45,229 nucleotides of DNA from assembly GCA_024224415.1 (NCBI GenBank), contig JAAENK010000235.1, positions 1-45,229 on the forward strand, written 5' to 3'. Position 1 is the stretch's first letter. The number at the start of each line of letters is the position of its first letter. The stretch comes from Gammaproteobacteria bacterium. GTDB lineage: Bacteria; Pseudomonadota; Gammaproteobacteria; GCA-001735895. The notes below the pieces were generated by a model, which saw only the letters and a program-made list of their open reading frames with translations, did no database searches and was not told the DNA's origin. Both the position numbers and the translations under genes were made by a program. Of the stretch, positions 26,164 to 33,773 are shown piece by piece.

Positions 26164-26960
26164 GACCGCTTCGCCGTTGGAGGGTTCCAGAAATAAGCGC
26201 CTTCATCACCAAAGGTGACGATGCCATAACCACTGTTGCAGAGCTCGAGAAACCCACCTTCACCTGTCTCTGCCGCATCGAATGCCCGTCGCAGAGCCTT
26301 GATATGCTGGCGATAGGATGCATAGGAAAATTTTTCTGGATCGGCTTCCAGGCGCTCGGCAATTTGCCCGGCGGTTAAAGGTCTCGGCGAACATTCCACC
26401 AGTTCGCGCAGAATCTTTCGCGGCATCGGCGCAAGTGGGCGTTTGCTATTGTTCGGGTTCATCAGGCGTACGTTTTTCCAGTAAACATTCCAGGTATTTA
26501 AATCGATGGTTAAGTCCCCGCTGCGGCTGGTATCGTTGTTATCAGCGGCTTCGAGTGCGTTCTGTCTCAGCACCGCTTTTATGCGCCAACACAGTACATG
26601 CTCGACATTATGCTGGTGTTTGGCGATGAAATCTGTGGCGGAAAATTGTTCCAGCGCATCGCGCTCAATTTCGGTGCCGCTGTGTTCCGAGAGGTATATT
26701 ATCGGAATATTCGGCCATTTTTTTCTTAGCGCACTCGATACCGAAAACCCGGCCTGGTCGTTACCGTTCATACGCGCATCTAGTAACGCAACATCGGGTG
26801 GGAAGTTTTTATCGCTTAACGCTATTTTTTGTTTGGCCGCTTCGGCAAAACTATAAATTGCGAGCTGGTTCGGACTATTGTCAAAATCGCCCTGTTCCAG
26901 TATCGATGAAAATTTGCTAATCCAGTGTGATTGATCTTCGACCCAAAATATCGAGGCCAT
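26160..26960 (-). CDS. OmpR/PhoB-type response regulator
   Basis: The 266-residue protein has an N-terminal receiver domain. The acidic pocket is in FWVEDQ, the phosphorylatable aspartate in LLDARMNG, the switch residue in IIYLSEH and the lysine in FIAKHQH. A C-terminal winged-helix domain follows (about 150-255, with PRKILRELVECSPRPLTAGQ minus its last base contact region and SYRQHIKALRRAF as recognition helix). It is the first gene of a minus-strand run with the kinase, PhzF-like and dipeptidase genes. It faces the coiled-coil membrane protein gene across a 200-base region holding 11-bp-spaced direct repeats, likely its own binding site. Confidence 0.88.
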   Translation of the reverse strand: MASIFWVEDQSHWISKFSSILEQGDFDNSPNQLAIYSFAEAAKQKIALSDKNFPPDVALLDARMNGNDQAGFSVSSALRKKWPNIPIIYLSEHSGTEIERDALEQFSATDFIAKHQHNVEHVLCWRIKAVLRQNALEAADNNDTSRSGDLTIDLNTWNVYWKNVRLMNPNNSKRPLAPMPRKILRELVECSPRPLTAGQIAERLEADPEKFSYASYRQHIKALRRAFDAAETGEGGFLELCNSGYGIVTFGDEGAYFWNPPTAKRS

Positions 26961-27087
26961 GCCTAAGCCTATGCAAGGTTAACAATAAGTTTCAAGTATA
27001 CGCGGTGATTCGTGCAAAGCAGGCCTGAGAATGTGAATTAATTCTAAATATCGCTCAGAATTGGTAAAACTGGAAATACTGGCACCC

Positions 27088-27109
27088 ATTTTTCACCGAT
27101 TTTTCACAT
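27088..27109. promoter_or_regulatory. Tandem 11-bp direct repeats, candidate response-regulator operator
   Basis: ATTTTTCACCG is followed immediately by ATTTTTCACAT, identical at 9 of 11 positions with exactly one helical turn between them. OmpR/PhoB-type regulators bind such head-to-tail repeats, and this lies 51 bases before the membrane protein ATG and about 130 bases before the divergent regulator gene. No strong -35 box is seen, which fits activation by a bound regulator. Confidence 0.55.
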
Positions 27110-27160
27110 CGACTACCTAGAGTCCATTCACAAGAAACAACTCTGTAAGAGGTAATTGAG

Positions 27161-28594
27161 ATGGAATATTTATATATAGTACCGGGCATGCCGGGCGTAT
27201 CAATCGCCATACTGGTTTTATTTAGTATGATTTTTCTATTTTTTGCGCGCGAGCCGGTGCACAAAATGATTCAGGCCATGTCGGATGGTTCTGCTGGCGG
27301 CTTGCGCAAACTTGCTGAATGGACAAAGAAATCAGCTGAAGCGATGCGCGAAAAAGATAAAAAAGTCTTGCTTGAATCGGGTGTGGCGAAAATGCAGGGT
27401 GAGATTTTACAGGAATTTTCGCGCATCGATGCGGCGAATACCAAAAGCCTCTCCGGGTATCCAAAAATTCAATTACGACTCGATGAAAGCATTAGTCGGA
27501 TCGAACGTGATTATGAAGACTGTGGTCAGGTCTCGCCGATGGCTCCAGGCTGGAGCGAAGTCGTCGAAAGCATCGCCAAGGCACAGGGTTCTACCACGGA
27601 CCGTATCATTGAAAAGATGCTGGGTGAAATCCACAAATCGGCGGTTGCCGGAGAAAAGAAAGCGTTGTCGGAATTTCGTGACGCAACATCGAAAAGGCAT
27701 AAGATACTGACCGCCATGGCACCTGTCTGGAAGCGCGTCGAGAAGCTCGGCAAGGACGTTGGCAATCAAGTCGATAAGGTGATGGAGAATGGTCGCAATA
27801 TCGAAAAATACATGACCCAGTACGAAAAAATATCAGCTGCAGAGCCAGAGTCGGTAGACTTGCTATCATCAAAAGTTACCAAACTATTCATCATTTCGTT
27901 GATTGTTATTTGCGTGGGCCTGGTCGGAGCGTTTATCAACTTTAACCTGATCGCGTTACCGATGTCCGAACTGGTACCCGCTGGTGTGCGTGTCGCTGGC
28001 ATGGCGGTGTCAGAAGTGTCGGCGCTGGTTATCGTTGCGCTGGAACTGGTGTTGGGTATATTTTTATTCGAAGCTATGGGTGTTACACATACTTTTCCAC
28101 AAATCGCTAATATGACGCGTGGCAAGCGCAAGATTATTCTCTACGGCGCATTATTTGGTTTATTGTTCCTATCTTCGGTTGAAGCGTCACTTGCAGTATT
28201 GCGCGAAAACCTGGCGGAGGCCAAGACTGCTCTCGACATTAGCCTGGCCGGTGGTGTGGCACAAATTACCCAATCGCTAAACTCAAATATCACCGTAATT
28301 GGTCAGGCATTACTGGGATTTGTCTTACCCTGGATACTCGCCGTGATCGCGATTCCACTGGAAATGTTTATCGAAGCCAGCCAGCATGCTTTCGCCAGGA
28401 TTTACAACATAGTCATCACCCTGTTATGCCATTTGGCAAACGGCATAGCCTACTTGATCGAAAGCCTGTTCAAGATTCTGATGCATATTTTCGACATTTA
28501 TATTGTCGTGCCAGCACAGATTGCCAACCTTATCGCTGGTAAGCGTGCCGCTACCCCGCGTGGACATTCCGGCGCGACGGCTGTCGCGAGTTAA
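27161..28594 (+). CDS. Polytopic membrane protein with large coiled-coil domain, unknown family
   Basis: I do not recognise this family. The 477-residue protein has a first membrane segment (about 12-28), then roughly 210 charged, heptad-rich residues without membrane character. Four more membrane segments follow (about 242-262, 283-305, 325-345, 376-402), and then a long hydrophobic or amphipathic stretch (413-456) with Leu/Ile and aromatic spacing. The tail is short and basic. The coiled-coil region lies between two membrane parts, a layout that suggests force or signal transmission or scaffolding. Ribosome site AGAGG precedes the ATG by eight bases. The vWA-like lipoprotein starts 14 bases later. 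The two-component genes are divergent, so it is probably their target or input. Confidence 0.8.
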   Translation: MEYLYIVPGMPGVSIAILVLFSMIFLFFAREPVHKMIQAMSDGSAGGLRKLAEWTKKSAEAMREKDKKVLLESGVAKMQGEILQEFSRIDAANTKSLSGYPKIQLRLDESISRIERDYEDCGQVSPMAPGWSEVVESIAKAQGSTTDRIIEKMLGEIHKSAVAGEKKALSEFRDATSKRHKILTAMAPVWKRVEKLGKDVGNQVDKVMENGRNIEKYMTQYEKISAAEPESVDLLSSKVTKLFIISLIVICVGLVGAFINFNLIALPMSELVPAGVRVAGMAVSEVSALVIVALELVLGIFLFEAMGVTHTFPQIANMTRGKRKIILYGALFGLLFLSSVEASLAVLRENLAEAKTALDISLAGGVAQITQSLNSNITVIGQALLGFVLPWILAVIAIPLEMFIEASQHAFARIYNIVITLLCHLANGIAYLIESLFKILMHIFDIYIVVPAQIANLIAGKRAATPRGHSGATAVAS

Positions 28595-28608
28595 GTGGGA
28601 GAAATACT

Positions 28609-29280
28609 ATGATTAATATATTGAAACGTAGTGTATTGCTAGCGACGTTGGTCTTTGGTGCAGCGGCCTGCACCGATAGCAAGTTATATGAGACTTCCTA
28701 CTGTACGCTGGTTGATGTATCCGGAACCTATGCGAGTGAAAAAGACAATGTTGTGAATATCGTCAAAGCCGGTGTGGTGCCCGAAATGGTGCCGGGTGAC
28801 AGCCTGTTTTTTGTCAAAATCGATAGCAATAGTTACGCTGAAGAAAACCTGGTAACCAAGTTAACACTGGACTATCGACCCACCAAGGCGAATGGACAGA
28901 AATTGGCGTTAGCGAAGACGCTGGACAAGTTTGCCAGTGGTAAGGCACGTTCGAAGTTGACCGATATCAGCGGTGCGTTGATGTTGTGCTCGGATTTTCT
29001 AAAAGCAACGCAATCGGGTACACAAATCATGTTTGTTTTTAGTGACATGAAAGAGGAGTTACCAAAGGGTGTGGTGCGGCGGTTTAAGGACGACGAATTT
29101 GACGGTATTAACATTGCCGCGATGAACATCATTAAACTGAATAAGGACAGTAGCAACCCCGAGGTTTATCGTAATCGTCTGGAAAAGTGGGATGAGCGGC
29201 TGGTGAGTTCCGGTGCGAAAAGCTGGAACACACTGATCGATGCTTCCAAAATCCAGGAATTTATTTCCTCGACTAAATAG
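28609..29280 (+). CDS. Lipoprotein with von Willebrand A-like (MIDAS) domain
   Basis: The 223-residue protein begins with a lipoprotein signal (VLLATLVFGAAAC; lipid-bearing Cys21). From residue 34, LVDVSGTY resembles the DxSxS metal-ion motif of vWA domains, with Thr at the last position; KLTDISGALMLC and MFVFSDMKEE fit the second and third MIDAS loops. Alternating strands and helices across about 190 residues support the fold. A metal-dependent adhesion or protein-binding role at the envelope is inferred. The family name is unknown to me. GGGAG lies seven bases before the ATG. It follows the coiled-coil membrane protein by 14 bases, and a hairpin terminator follows it, so the two form one short transcript. 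Confidence 0.8.
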   Translation: MINILKRSVLLATLVFGAAACTDSKLYETSYCTLVDVSGTYASEKDNVVNIVKAGVVPEMVPGDSLFFVKIDSNSYAEENLVTKLTLDYRPTKANGQKLALAKTLDKFASGKARSKLTDISGALMLCSDFLKATQSGTQIMFVFSDMKEELPKGVVRRFKDDEFDGINIAAMNIIKLNKDSSNPEVYRNRLEKWDERLVSSGAKSWNTLIDASKIQEFISSTK

Positions 29281-29290
29281 CCATAAAACC

Positions 29291-29315
29291 AACTGCCCGA
29301 CTTAGTCGGGCAGTT
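29291..29315 (+). terminator. Hairpin after the vWA lipoprotein gene
   Basis: AACTGCCCGAC-TTA-GTCGGGCAGTT is a perfect 11-bp GC-rich stem with a 3-base loop, starting 10 bases after the stop. Only a short T stretch follows, so termination may be partial. Confidence 0.7.
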
Positions 29316-29369
29316 TAACCGGAATTAGACTTGCCCACTTAAAACCGGTTCGCTAAAATGCCCTACGCT

Positions 29370-29474
29370 GGTAGCGATGGCGTCGCTACCGAAAAGCCTA
29401 ATCGATTGCTGCTGTAGCAGCGTTTGATCCTGCACGCCCGGATAAACCACCGGGTACAATTGAAAGTTATCCGG
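29370..29474. repeat. Leader region of creatinase with several inverted repeats
   Basis: The 179 bases between the terminator and the creatinase gene hold three paired elements: GGTAGCGA/TCGCTACC (29370-29390), GCTGC/GCAGC (29408-29421) and CCGGATAA/TTATCCGG (29438-29445 and 29467-29474). The last pair ends 20 bases before the start codon. They could be an operator or a structured leader; I could not match them to a known riboswitch. Confidence 0.4.
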
Positions 29475-29494
29475 CCAAAACTTCGGAGTAACTT

Positions 29495-30718
29495 ATGTCA
29501 CAATCGCAAACTATCAGGCCCGAATATTTCCAGTTACAAAACGGGCCAAAAGCCAATTTACCCTTTTCCGATGCAGAATTTGAAGCGCGTCTGGGCAAGC
29601 TACGACAATTGATGGAAAGTGTCTCGGTCGATGCCATGGTGCTGACCTCGATGCATAATATCGCCTACTATTCAGGATTTCTATATTGCTCATTCGGTCG
29701 TCCCTACGCCTGTGTCGTGACAGCGGAGCGCTGCGTTACTGTCTCGGCCAATATCGACGGCGGCCAGCCCTGGCGACGTTGCTATGGTGAAAACCTGATC
29801 TACACCGACTGGAAACGTAACAATTACTGGCGCGCAGTGAAATCCATCATTTCAGATGCAGGTACTATCGGCATAGAAGGCGACCACATGACCCTCGCAT
29901 CGCGCCAAACCATGACCGATCTGTTGGGTGAAGTGCATGCTATCGATATGAATGCCGAGATCATGGCGCTACGTATGATCAAATCAGCAGCAGAAATCGA
30001 ACTCATCAAAGGTGGCGCACGTACTGCCGATATCGGCGGCGAAGCGATACACGATGCAATCAAAGAAGGCACACGTGAAATTGATGTCGCCATGGCGGGC
30101 CGCGATGCGATGGAACTTGAAATCTCCCGTAGCTATCCCGATAGCGAATTACGTGACAGCTGGGTCTGGTTTCAGGCAGGTTTGAACACTGATGGTGCAC
30201 ATAACCCGGTGACCACAGCAAAGTTGAAGATGGGCGATATTCTCAGCCTCAATACCTTTCCAATGATTTCTGGTTACTACACGGCATTGGAACGTACTCT
30301 GTTTCTGGGTGAGCCCGATGCCGCATCGTTACGTGTCTGGGAAGCCAATGTCGGCGCGCACGAACTGGGGCTTTCATTGATAAAACCCGGTGCCACCTGT
30401 TCGGGCATTTGCGCAGAAATTAATCAGTATTTCGAAGAACTGGATTTGTTGCAGTACCGTTCCTTCGGTTACGGTCATTCTTTCGGTTTACTCTCGCACT
30501 ACTATGGTCGTGAAGCCGGGCTGGAACTGCGCGAAGATATCGATACAGAACTCAAACCCGGTATGGTGGTATCCATGGAACCAATGTTGACTCTGCCACT
30601 GGGTACGCCCGGCGCCGGCGGCTATCGCGAGCACGATATTCTGGTGATTGACGACGATGGGGCTGAAAATATTACCAAATTTCCCTACGGACCAGCACAT
30701 AACATCATTGGTGCCTGA
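29495..30718 (+). CDS. Creatinase (creatine amidinohydrolase)
   Basis: The 407-residue protein closely follows the Pseudomonas creatinase sequence. Landmarks are YYSGFLYCSFGRPYACVV, SANIDGGQPWRR, IYTDWKRNNYW, WFQAGLNTDGAHNPVTT, GYYTALERTLFLG, FGYGHSFGLLSHYYGREAGL and GAGGYREHDI. Creatinase has the pita-bread fold of M24 aminopeptidases but needs no metal; it hydrolyses creatine to sarcosine and urea, using a catalytic histidine in the LSHYYGRE/GYGHS region. GGAG lies seven bases before the ATG. The gene is a single transcription unit with hairpins before it and a terminator after. Sarcosine could be handled by N-demethylating enzymes such as the flavin oxidoreductase at the window start. Xaa-Pro peptidase activity is unlikely given the match. 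Confidence 0.93.
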   Translation: MSQSQTIRPEYFQLQNGPKANLPFSDAEFEARLGKLRQLMESVSVDAMVLTSMHNIAYYSGFLYCSFGRPYACVVTAERCVTVSANIDGGQPWRRCYGENLIYTDWKRNNYWRAVKSIISDAGTIGIEGDHMTLASRQTMTDLLGEVHAIDMNAEIMALRMIKSAAEIELIKGGARTADIGGEAIHDAIKEGTREIDVAMAGRDAMELEISRSYPDSELRDSWVWFQAGLNTDGAHNPVTTAKLKMGDILSLNTFPMISGYYTALERTLFLGEPDAASLRVWEANVGAHELGLSLIKPGATCSGICAEINQYFEELDLLQYRSFGYGHSFGLLSHYYGREAGLELREDIDTELKPGMVVSMEPMLTLPLGTPGAGGYREHDILVIDDDGAENITKFPYGPAHNIIGA

Positions 30719-30733
30719 TCAAAACAACAAAAC

Positions 30734-30762
30734 AGGGCTGGAATTGTTTTCAGCCCTTTTGT
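30734..30762 (+). terminator. Rho-independent terminator after creatinase
   Basis: AGGGCTG, a 10-base loop, then CAGCCCT followed by TTTTGT. It begins 16 bases past the creatinase stop and before argS, a normal intrinsic terminator. Confidence 0.8.
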
Positions 30763-30839
30763 CTCGCCTCTCATCCATGTAAAATCGCGGTTTATTTTTA
30801 TGCGGCGGCAACCGCCCGCCACTATCCAGGTTTTTATTC

Positions 30840-32588
30840 TTGAAACAGACCATTAACGATCTGATCGAAGCAGCATTGGCCGAATTGCAGCAAGCTGAGC
30901 TATTGCCGTCGGATCTCAACATCAATATTCAGGTCAACGCTACCAAAGATCGTAGCCAGGGTGATTTTGCCAGCAACATCGCAATGATGTTGGCGAAAGC
31001 AGCGCGCAAACCGCCACGCGATCTGGCGTTGTTGATTGTCGATCGCATGCCCGCGTCCAGTTCGATTGAAAAAATCGAGGTAGCCGGTCCCGGGTTTATC
31101 AACTTTTTCCTTGCCGGTGAGGTGAGTCATTCGGTAGTTAGCAAGATCCTGCAACAGGGTGAAAGTTTTGGCCGTAGTGATTACGGCAAAGGGCAGCGAA
31201 TTATGATCGAATTTGTTTCGGCAAATCCAACCGGCCCGTTGCATGTCGGCCATGGGCGCGGTGCAGCTCACGGTGCGACGTTGGCGAATGTACTGCGATA
31301 TGTTGGTTATGATGTGCACAATGAATATTATGTCAATGATGCCGGTCGACAGATGGATATACTGGGCACCTCGACCTGGTTGCGTTATCTGGAACTTTGC
31401 GGGGTCGAACTGACTTTCCCGAGCAACGGATATCAGGGTGATTATGTGTGGGACATTGCTGCGACGCTGCATCGTGAAAACGGTGATGCCTTTCAGCGTA
31501 GTGCGGCGCAGGTTTTTTATAATGTATGTGATGATGCACCGCTCGGTGACAAGGAGAAGCACATCGATGATTTAATCGCCAATGCCCAGACTTTGCTGGC
31601 AGAGGATTATCGTCGGGTATTTGACCTGGCGCTCGACACGCTGGTCGACGTTATCCGCAAAGACTTGCACGCTTTTGGTGTCGATTATGACGAATGGTTT
31701 TCGGAACGTTCGCTGGCCGATGGCGGTTTACTCGAAAACGCCATCAAACGTCTCAACGAAAATGGCCACATTTATGAAAAAGATGGCGCATTGTGGTTTC
31801 GCTCCACCGAGTTAGGTGACGAGAAAGATCGGGTGGTGCAACGCGATAATGGGCACACGACTTATTTCGCCTCAGACGTCGCTTATCACATGAATAAGTT
31901 TGACCGGGGCTTCGATCACTTGATCAATATCTGGGGTGCGGATCACCACGGTTATATTGCTCGTAACAAAGCCGCCTTAACGGCGCTGGGATACGACGCC
32001 GAGTGTCTCGAAATTCAGCTGGTGCAGTTTGCCAATCTTTACGAAAACGGTAACAAAGTCTCGATGTCGACACGCTCAGGTGAGTTTGTCACGCTGAAAC
32101 AGTTGCGCGAAGACGTCGGTAAAGATGCGGCACGGTTTTTTTACGTGATGCGTAAGCCCGACCAGCACATGGACTTCGACCTTGATCTGGCGCGTGAACA
32201 ATCAAGCGATAATCCGGTGTATTACCTGCAATATGCTCACGCACGAATTTGCAGTGTCAAACGTCAATGTACCGAGAAGGGGCTTAAGGTATCGACCCAT
32301 TCGGCCAACCTGTCGCGACTCGATAACGATCATGAACTCGAGTTGATCAAACAACTCGGTCTTTACGCCGAGCGCGTGCACAGCGCGGCAATGCGGCGTG
32401 AACCGCATATCGTAGTGAATTATCTGCGCGATCTCGCCAACCTGTTTCACTCCTGGTACAACGCTCACCAGTTTATTGTCGATGATGTCGAACTACGCGA
32501 TGCTCGGCTAGCGCTGGCGAGCGCAGTTGGCCAGGTGCTTCATAACGGGCTCACAATGATGGGCGTTTCCGCGCCGGAAACAATGTAA
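30840..32588 (+). CDS. argS: Arginyl-tRNA synthetase
   Basis: The 582-residue class I synthetase charges tRNA-Arg. The HIGH-type motif is in ANPTGPLHVGHGRGAAHG, the KMSKS-like loop is degenerate (GNKVSMSTRSGEF) as is common in ArgRS, and the N-terminal Add-1 domain and C-terminal DALR anticodon domain (QYAHARICSV) are present. The start is a TTG after CAGG and a T-rich stretch. No ATG lies near, and the protein start aligns with homologues. It overlaps the SPOR gene by one base (TAATG). Confidence 0.97.
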   Translation: MKQTINDLIEAALAELQQAELLPSDLNINIQVNATKDRSQGDFASNIAMMLAKAARKPPRDLALLIVDRMPASSSIEKIEVAGPGFINFFLAGEVSHSVVSKILQQGESFGRSDYGKGQRIMIEFVSANPTGPLHVGHGRGAAHGATLANVLRYVGYDVHNEYYVNDAGRQMDILGTSTWLRYLELCGVELTFPSNGYQGDYVWDIAATLHRENGDAFQRSAAQVFYNVCDDAPLGDKEKHIDDLIANAQTLLAEDYRRVFDLALDTLVDVIRKDLHAFGVDYDEWFSERSLADGGLLENAIKRLNENGHIYEKDGALWFRSTELGDEKDRVVQRDNGHTTYFASDVAYHMNKFDRGFDHLINIWGADHHGYIARNKAALTALGYDAECLEIQLVQFANLYENGNKVSMSTRSGEFVTLKQLREDVGKDAARFFYVMRKPDQHMDFDLDLAREQSSDNPVYYLQYAHARICSVKRQCTEKGLKVSTHSANLSRLDNDHELELIKQLGLYAERVHSAAMRREPHIVVNYLRDLANLFHSWYNAHQFIVDDVELRDARLALASAVGQVLHNGLTMMGVSAPETM

Positions 32589-33085
32589 TGGCTGCCGAAA
32601 AATCGAGTTCACCCTGGATCTGGATATTTCTTTTTTTGATGCTTGGATCGTTTGCGGCTTTCATCGTGTTCCTGGATCAGCAAATTGTCAGCAACAGTCA
32701 CTCCACGGATAGTTCTGTGGATAGTGATGCAGATAGAACCAAACCTAAAATCGATTTTTATTCGGTGCTGCCAGACCGTAAGGTTGAAATTCCAATCAGC
32801 GAGGAAGAGCAGGAAGGCATCAGGAATCCCTCGATCAATAAAACATCTGGCGACCAGGTATTGTTACAGGTAGGGTCTTTCCAGAGTGCAGGCGAAGCCG
32901 ATAGTTTCAAAGCCGAGCTGGCGTTTCTGGGTCTCGAAGCTTCGGTGAAGTCGGCGATGGTGAATAACGATACCTGGCATCGTGTACAGGTTGGGCCTTT
33001 CGCCAGTAATAGCGCCCTGTCACGCGCGAAGAATTTATTGCTGGAAAATAATATAAAATATATGCAGCGTAGCATGCCGCAATAG
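32588..33085 (+). CDS. SPOR-domain membrane protein (FtsN-like)
   Basis: The 165-residue protein has a short cytosolic start, one membrane helix (WIWIFLFLMLGSFAAFIVFL, about 11-30), a periplasmic Ser/Asp linker and a C-terminal SPOR domain (about 88-163: LLQVGSFQSAGEADSFKAEL and HRVQVGPFAS). SPOR domains bind peptidoglycan stripped of stem peptides, targeting proteins to the division septum. Placement right after argS, with ATG overlapping its stop, is the usual site of FtsN-like genes in gammaproteobacteria. It is shorter than E. coli FtsN, so a divergent FtsN or related SPOR protein. Confidence 0.88.
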   Translation: MAAEKSSSPWIWIFLFLMLGSFAAFIVFLDQQIVSNSHSTDSSVDSDADRTKPKIDFYSVLPDRKVEIPISEEEQEGIRNPSINKTSGDQVLLQVGSFQSAGEADSFKAELAFLGLEASVKSAMVNNDTWHRVQVGPFASNSALSRAKNLLLENNIKYMQRSMPQ

Positions 33086-33089
33086 TTCT

Positions 33090-33773
33090 TTACCGGTACA
33101 AACTATACTGAAACCAATCCGGGATATTTCGCCGCGCCCGGTTCAACACCAATTCATGATCCCGGTAATCCGGGCAAAATTCACCTACCATACGCCAAAA
33201 TCTGACCGAGTGATTCATATGCCGGGTATGGCATAACTCGTGGATCATTAAATATTCAGCCGTTTGCCTGGGCACAAACAGAAGCTGATCATTAAGACTA
33301 ATTGTGCCACTGGACGAACAGCTACCCCAGCGAGTTTTCTGGCTACGAATACTGATTTTTTGATAATTCAGGCCAAGTCCGGTGGATAGTGATTCGAGTA
33401 TCGGTGGCAATATTTCCCAGGCCCTATTTCGTAACCAGGTTCGCAGCTTACTCAGGTTGTCCTGGTAGGTGTTGCTGCCAAAGTTAAGGCAATCCGTACA
33501 GGTAATACTCTCGTTAATCGCAAGATAAATACGCTCGGGTAATTCAGGAATGGCATATTGCTGCCCGTGTTTTTGTAATTGTCGCCGAATCCAGACAGAA
33601 TGCTGCTTAACGAATTCTGGGATTACCTTTTTGGGGAAACCTCTGGGTACCACCACTTCGAGGCCAGAATAGGGTTTAATCTGCAATTTTGCGTATCTGG
33701 CCCTGGACGATACTCTCAGGGAGTAATCAATTACTGTATTCTCGTTATCATCGATTATAAAATCGCTCGCCAT
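33090..33773 (-). CDS. YgjP-like metal-dependent hydrolase (DUF45/SprT-like)
   Basis: The 227-residue protein has the zinc motif HELCHTRHMNHSVRFW near residue 178. This gives two histidines and a glutamate with a third histidine a few residues on, as in YgjP/WLM-like proteins. TRWGSCSSSGTISLN before it is the family marker. Members resemble zinc metallopeptidases, but activity is not well established. It converges on the SPOR gene with a 4-base gap, and its start codon overlaps that of hrpA on the other strand. Confidence 0.9.
   Translation of the reverse strand: MASDFIIDDNENTVIDYSLRVSSRARYAKLQIKPYSGLEVVVPRGFPKKVIPEFVKQHSVWIRRQLQKHGQQYAIPELPERIYLAINESITCTDCLNFGSNTYQDNLSKLRTWLRNRAWEILPPILESLSTGLGLNYQKISIRSQKTRWGSCSSSGTISLNDQLLFVPRQTAEYLMIHELCHTRHMNHSVRFWRMVGEFCPDYRDHELVLNRARRNIPDWFQYSLYR

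Noticed and set aside
24619-28594. Dedicated sortase two-component system or Zorya-type defence operon
   Set aside because: No sortase, LPXTG-type substrate, MotA/ZorA homology, helicase or nuclease is present near these genes.
29316-29494. Guanidine or glycine riboswitch before creatinase
   Set aside because: Hairpin loops do not show the ACGR loops of guanidine-II, and I could not find the conserved glycine riboswitch core.
30900-31562. Minus-strand ORF of 220 residues
   Set aside because: Antisense to argS, with no ribosome site or recognisable motif.
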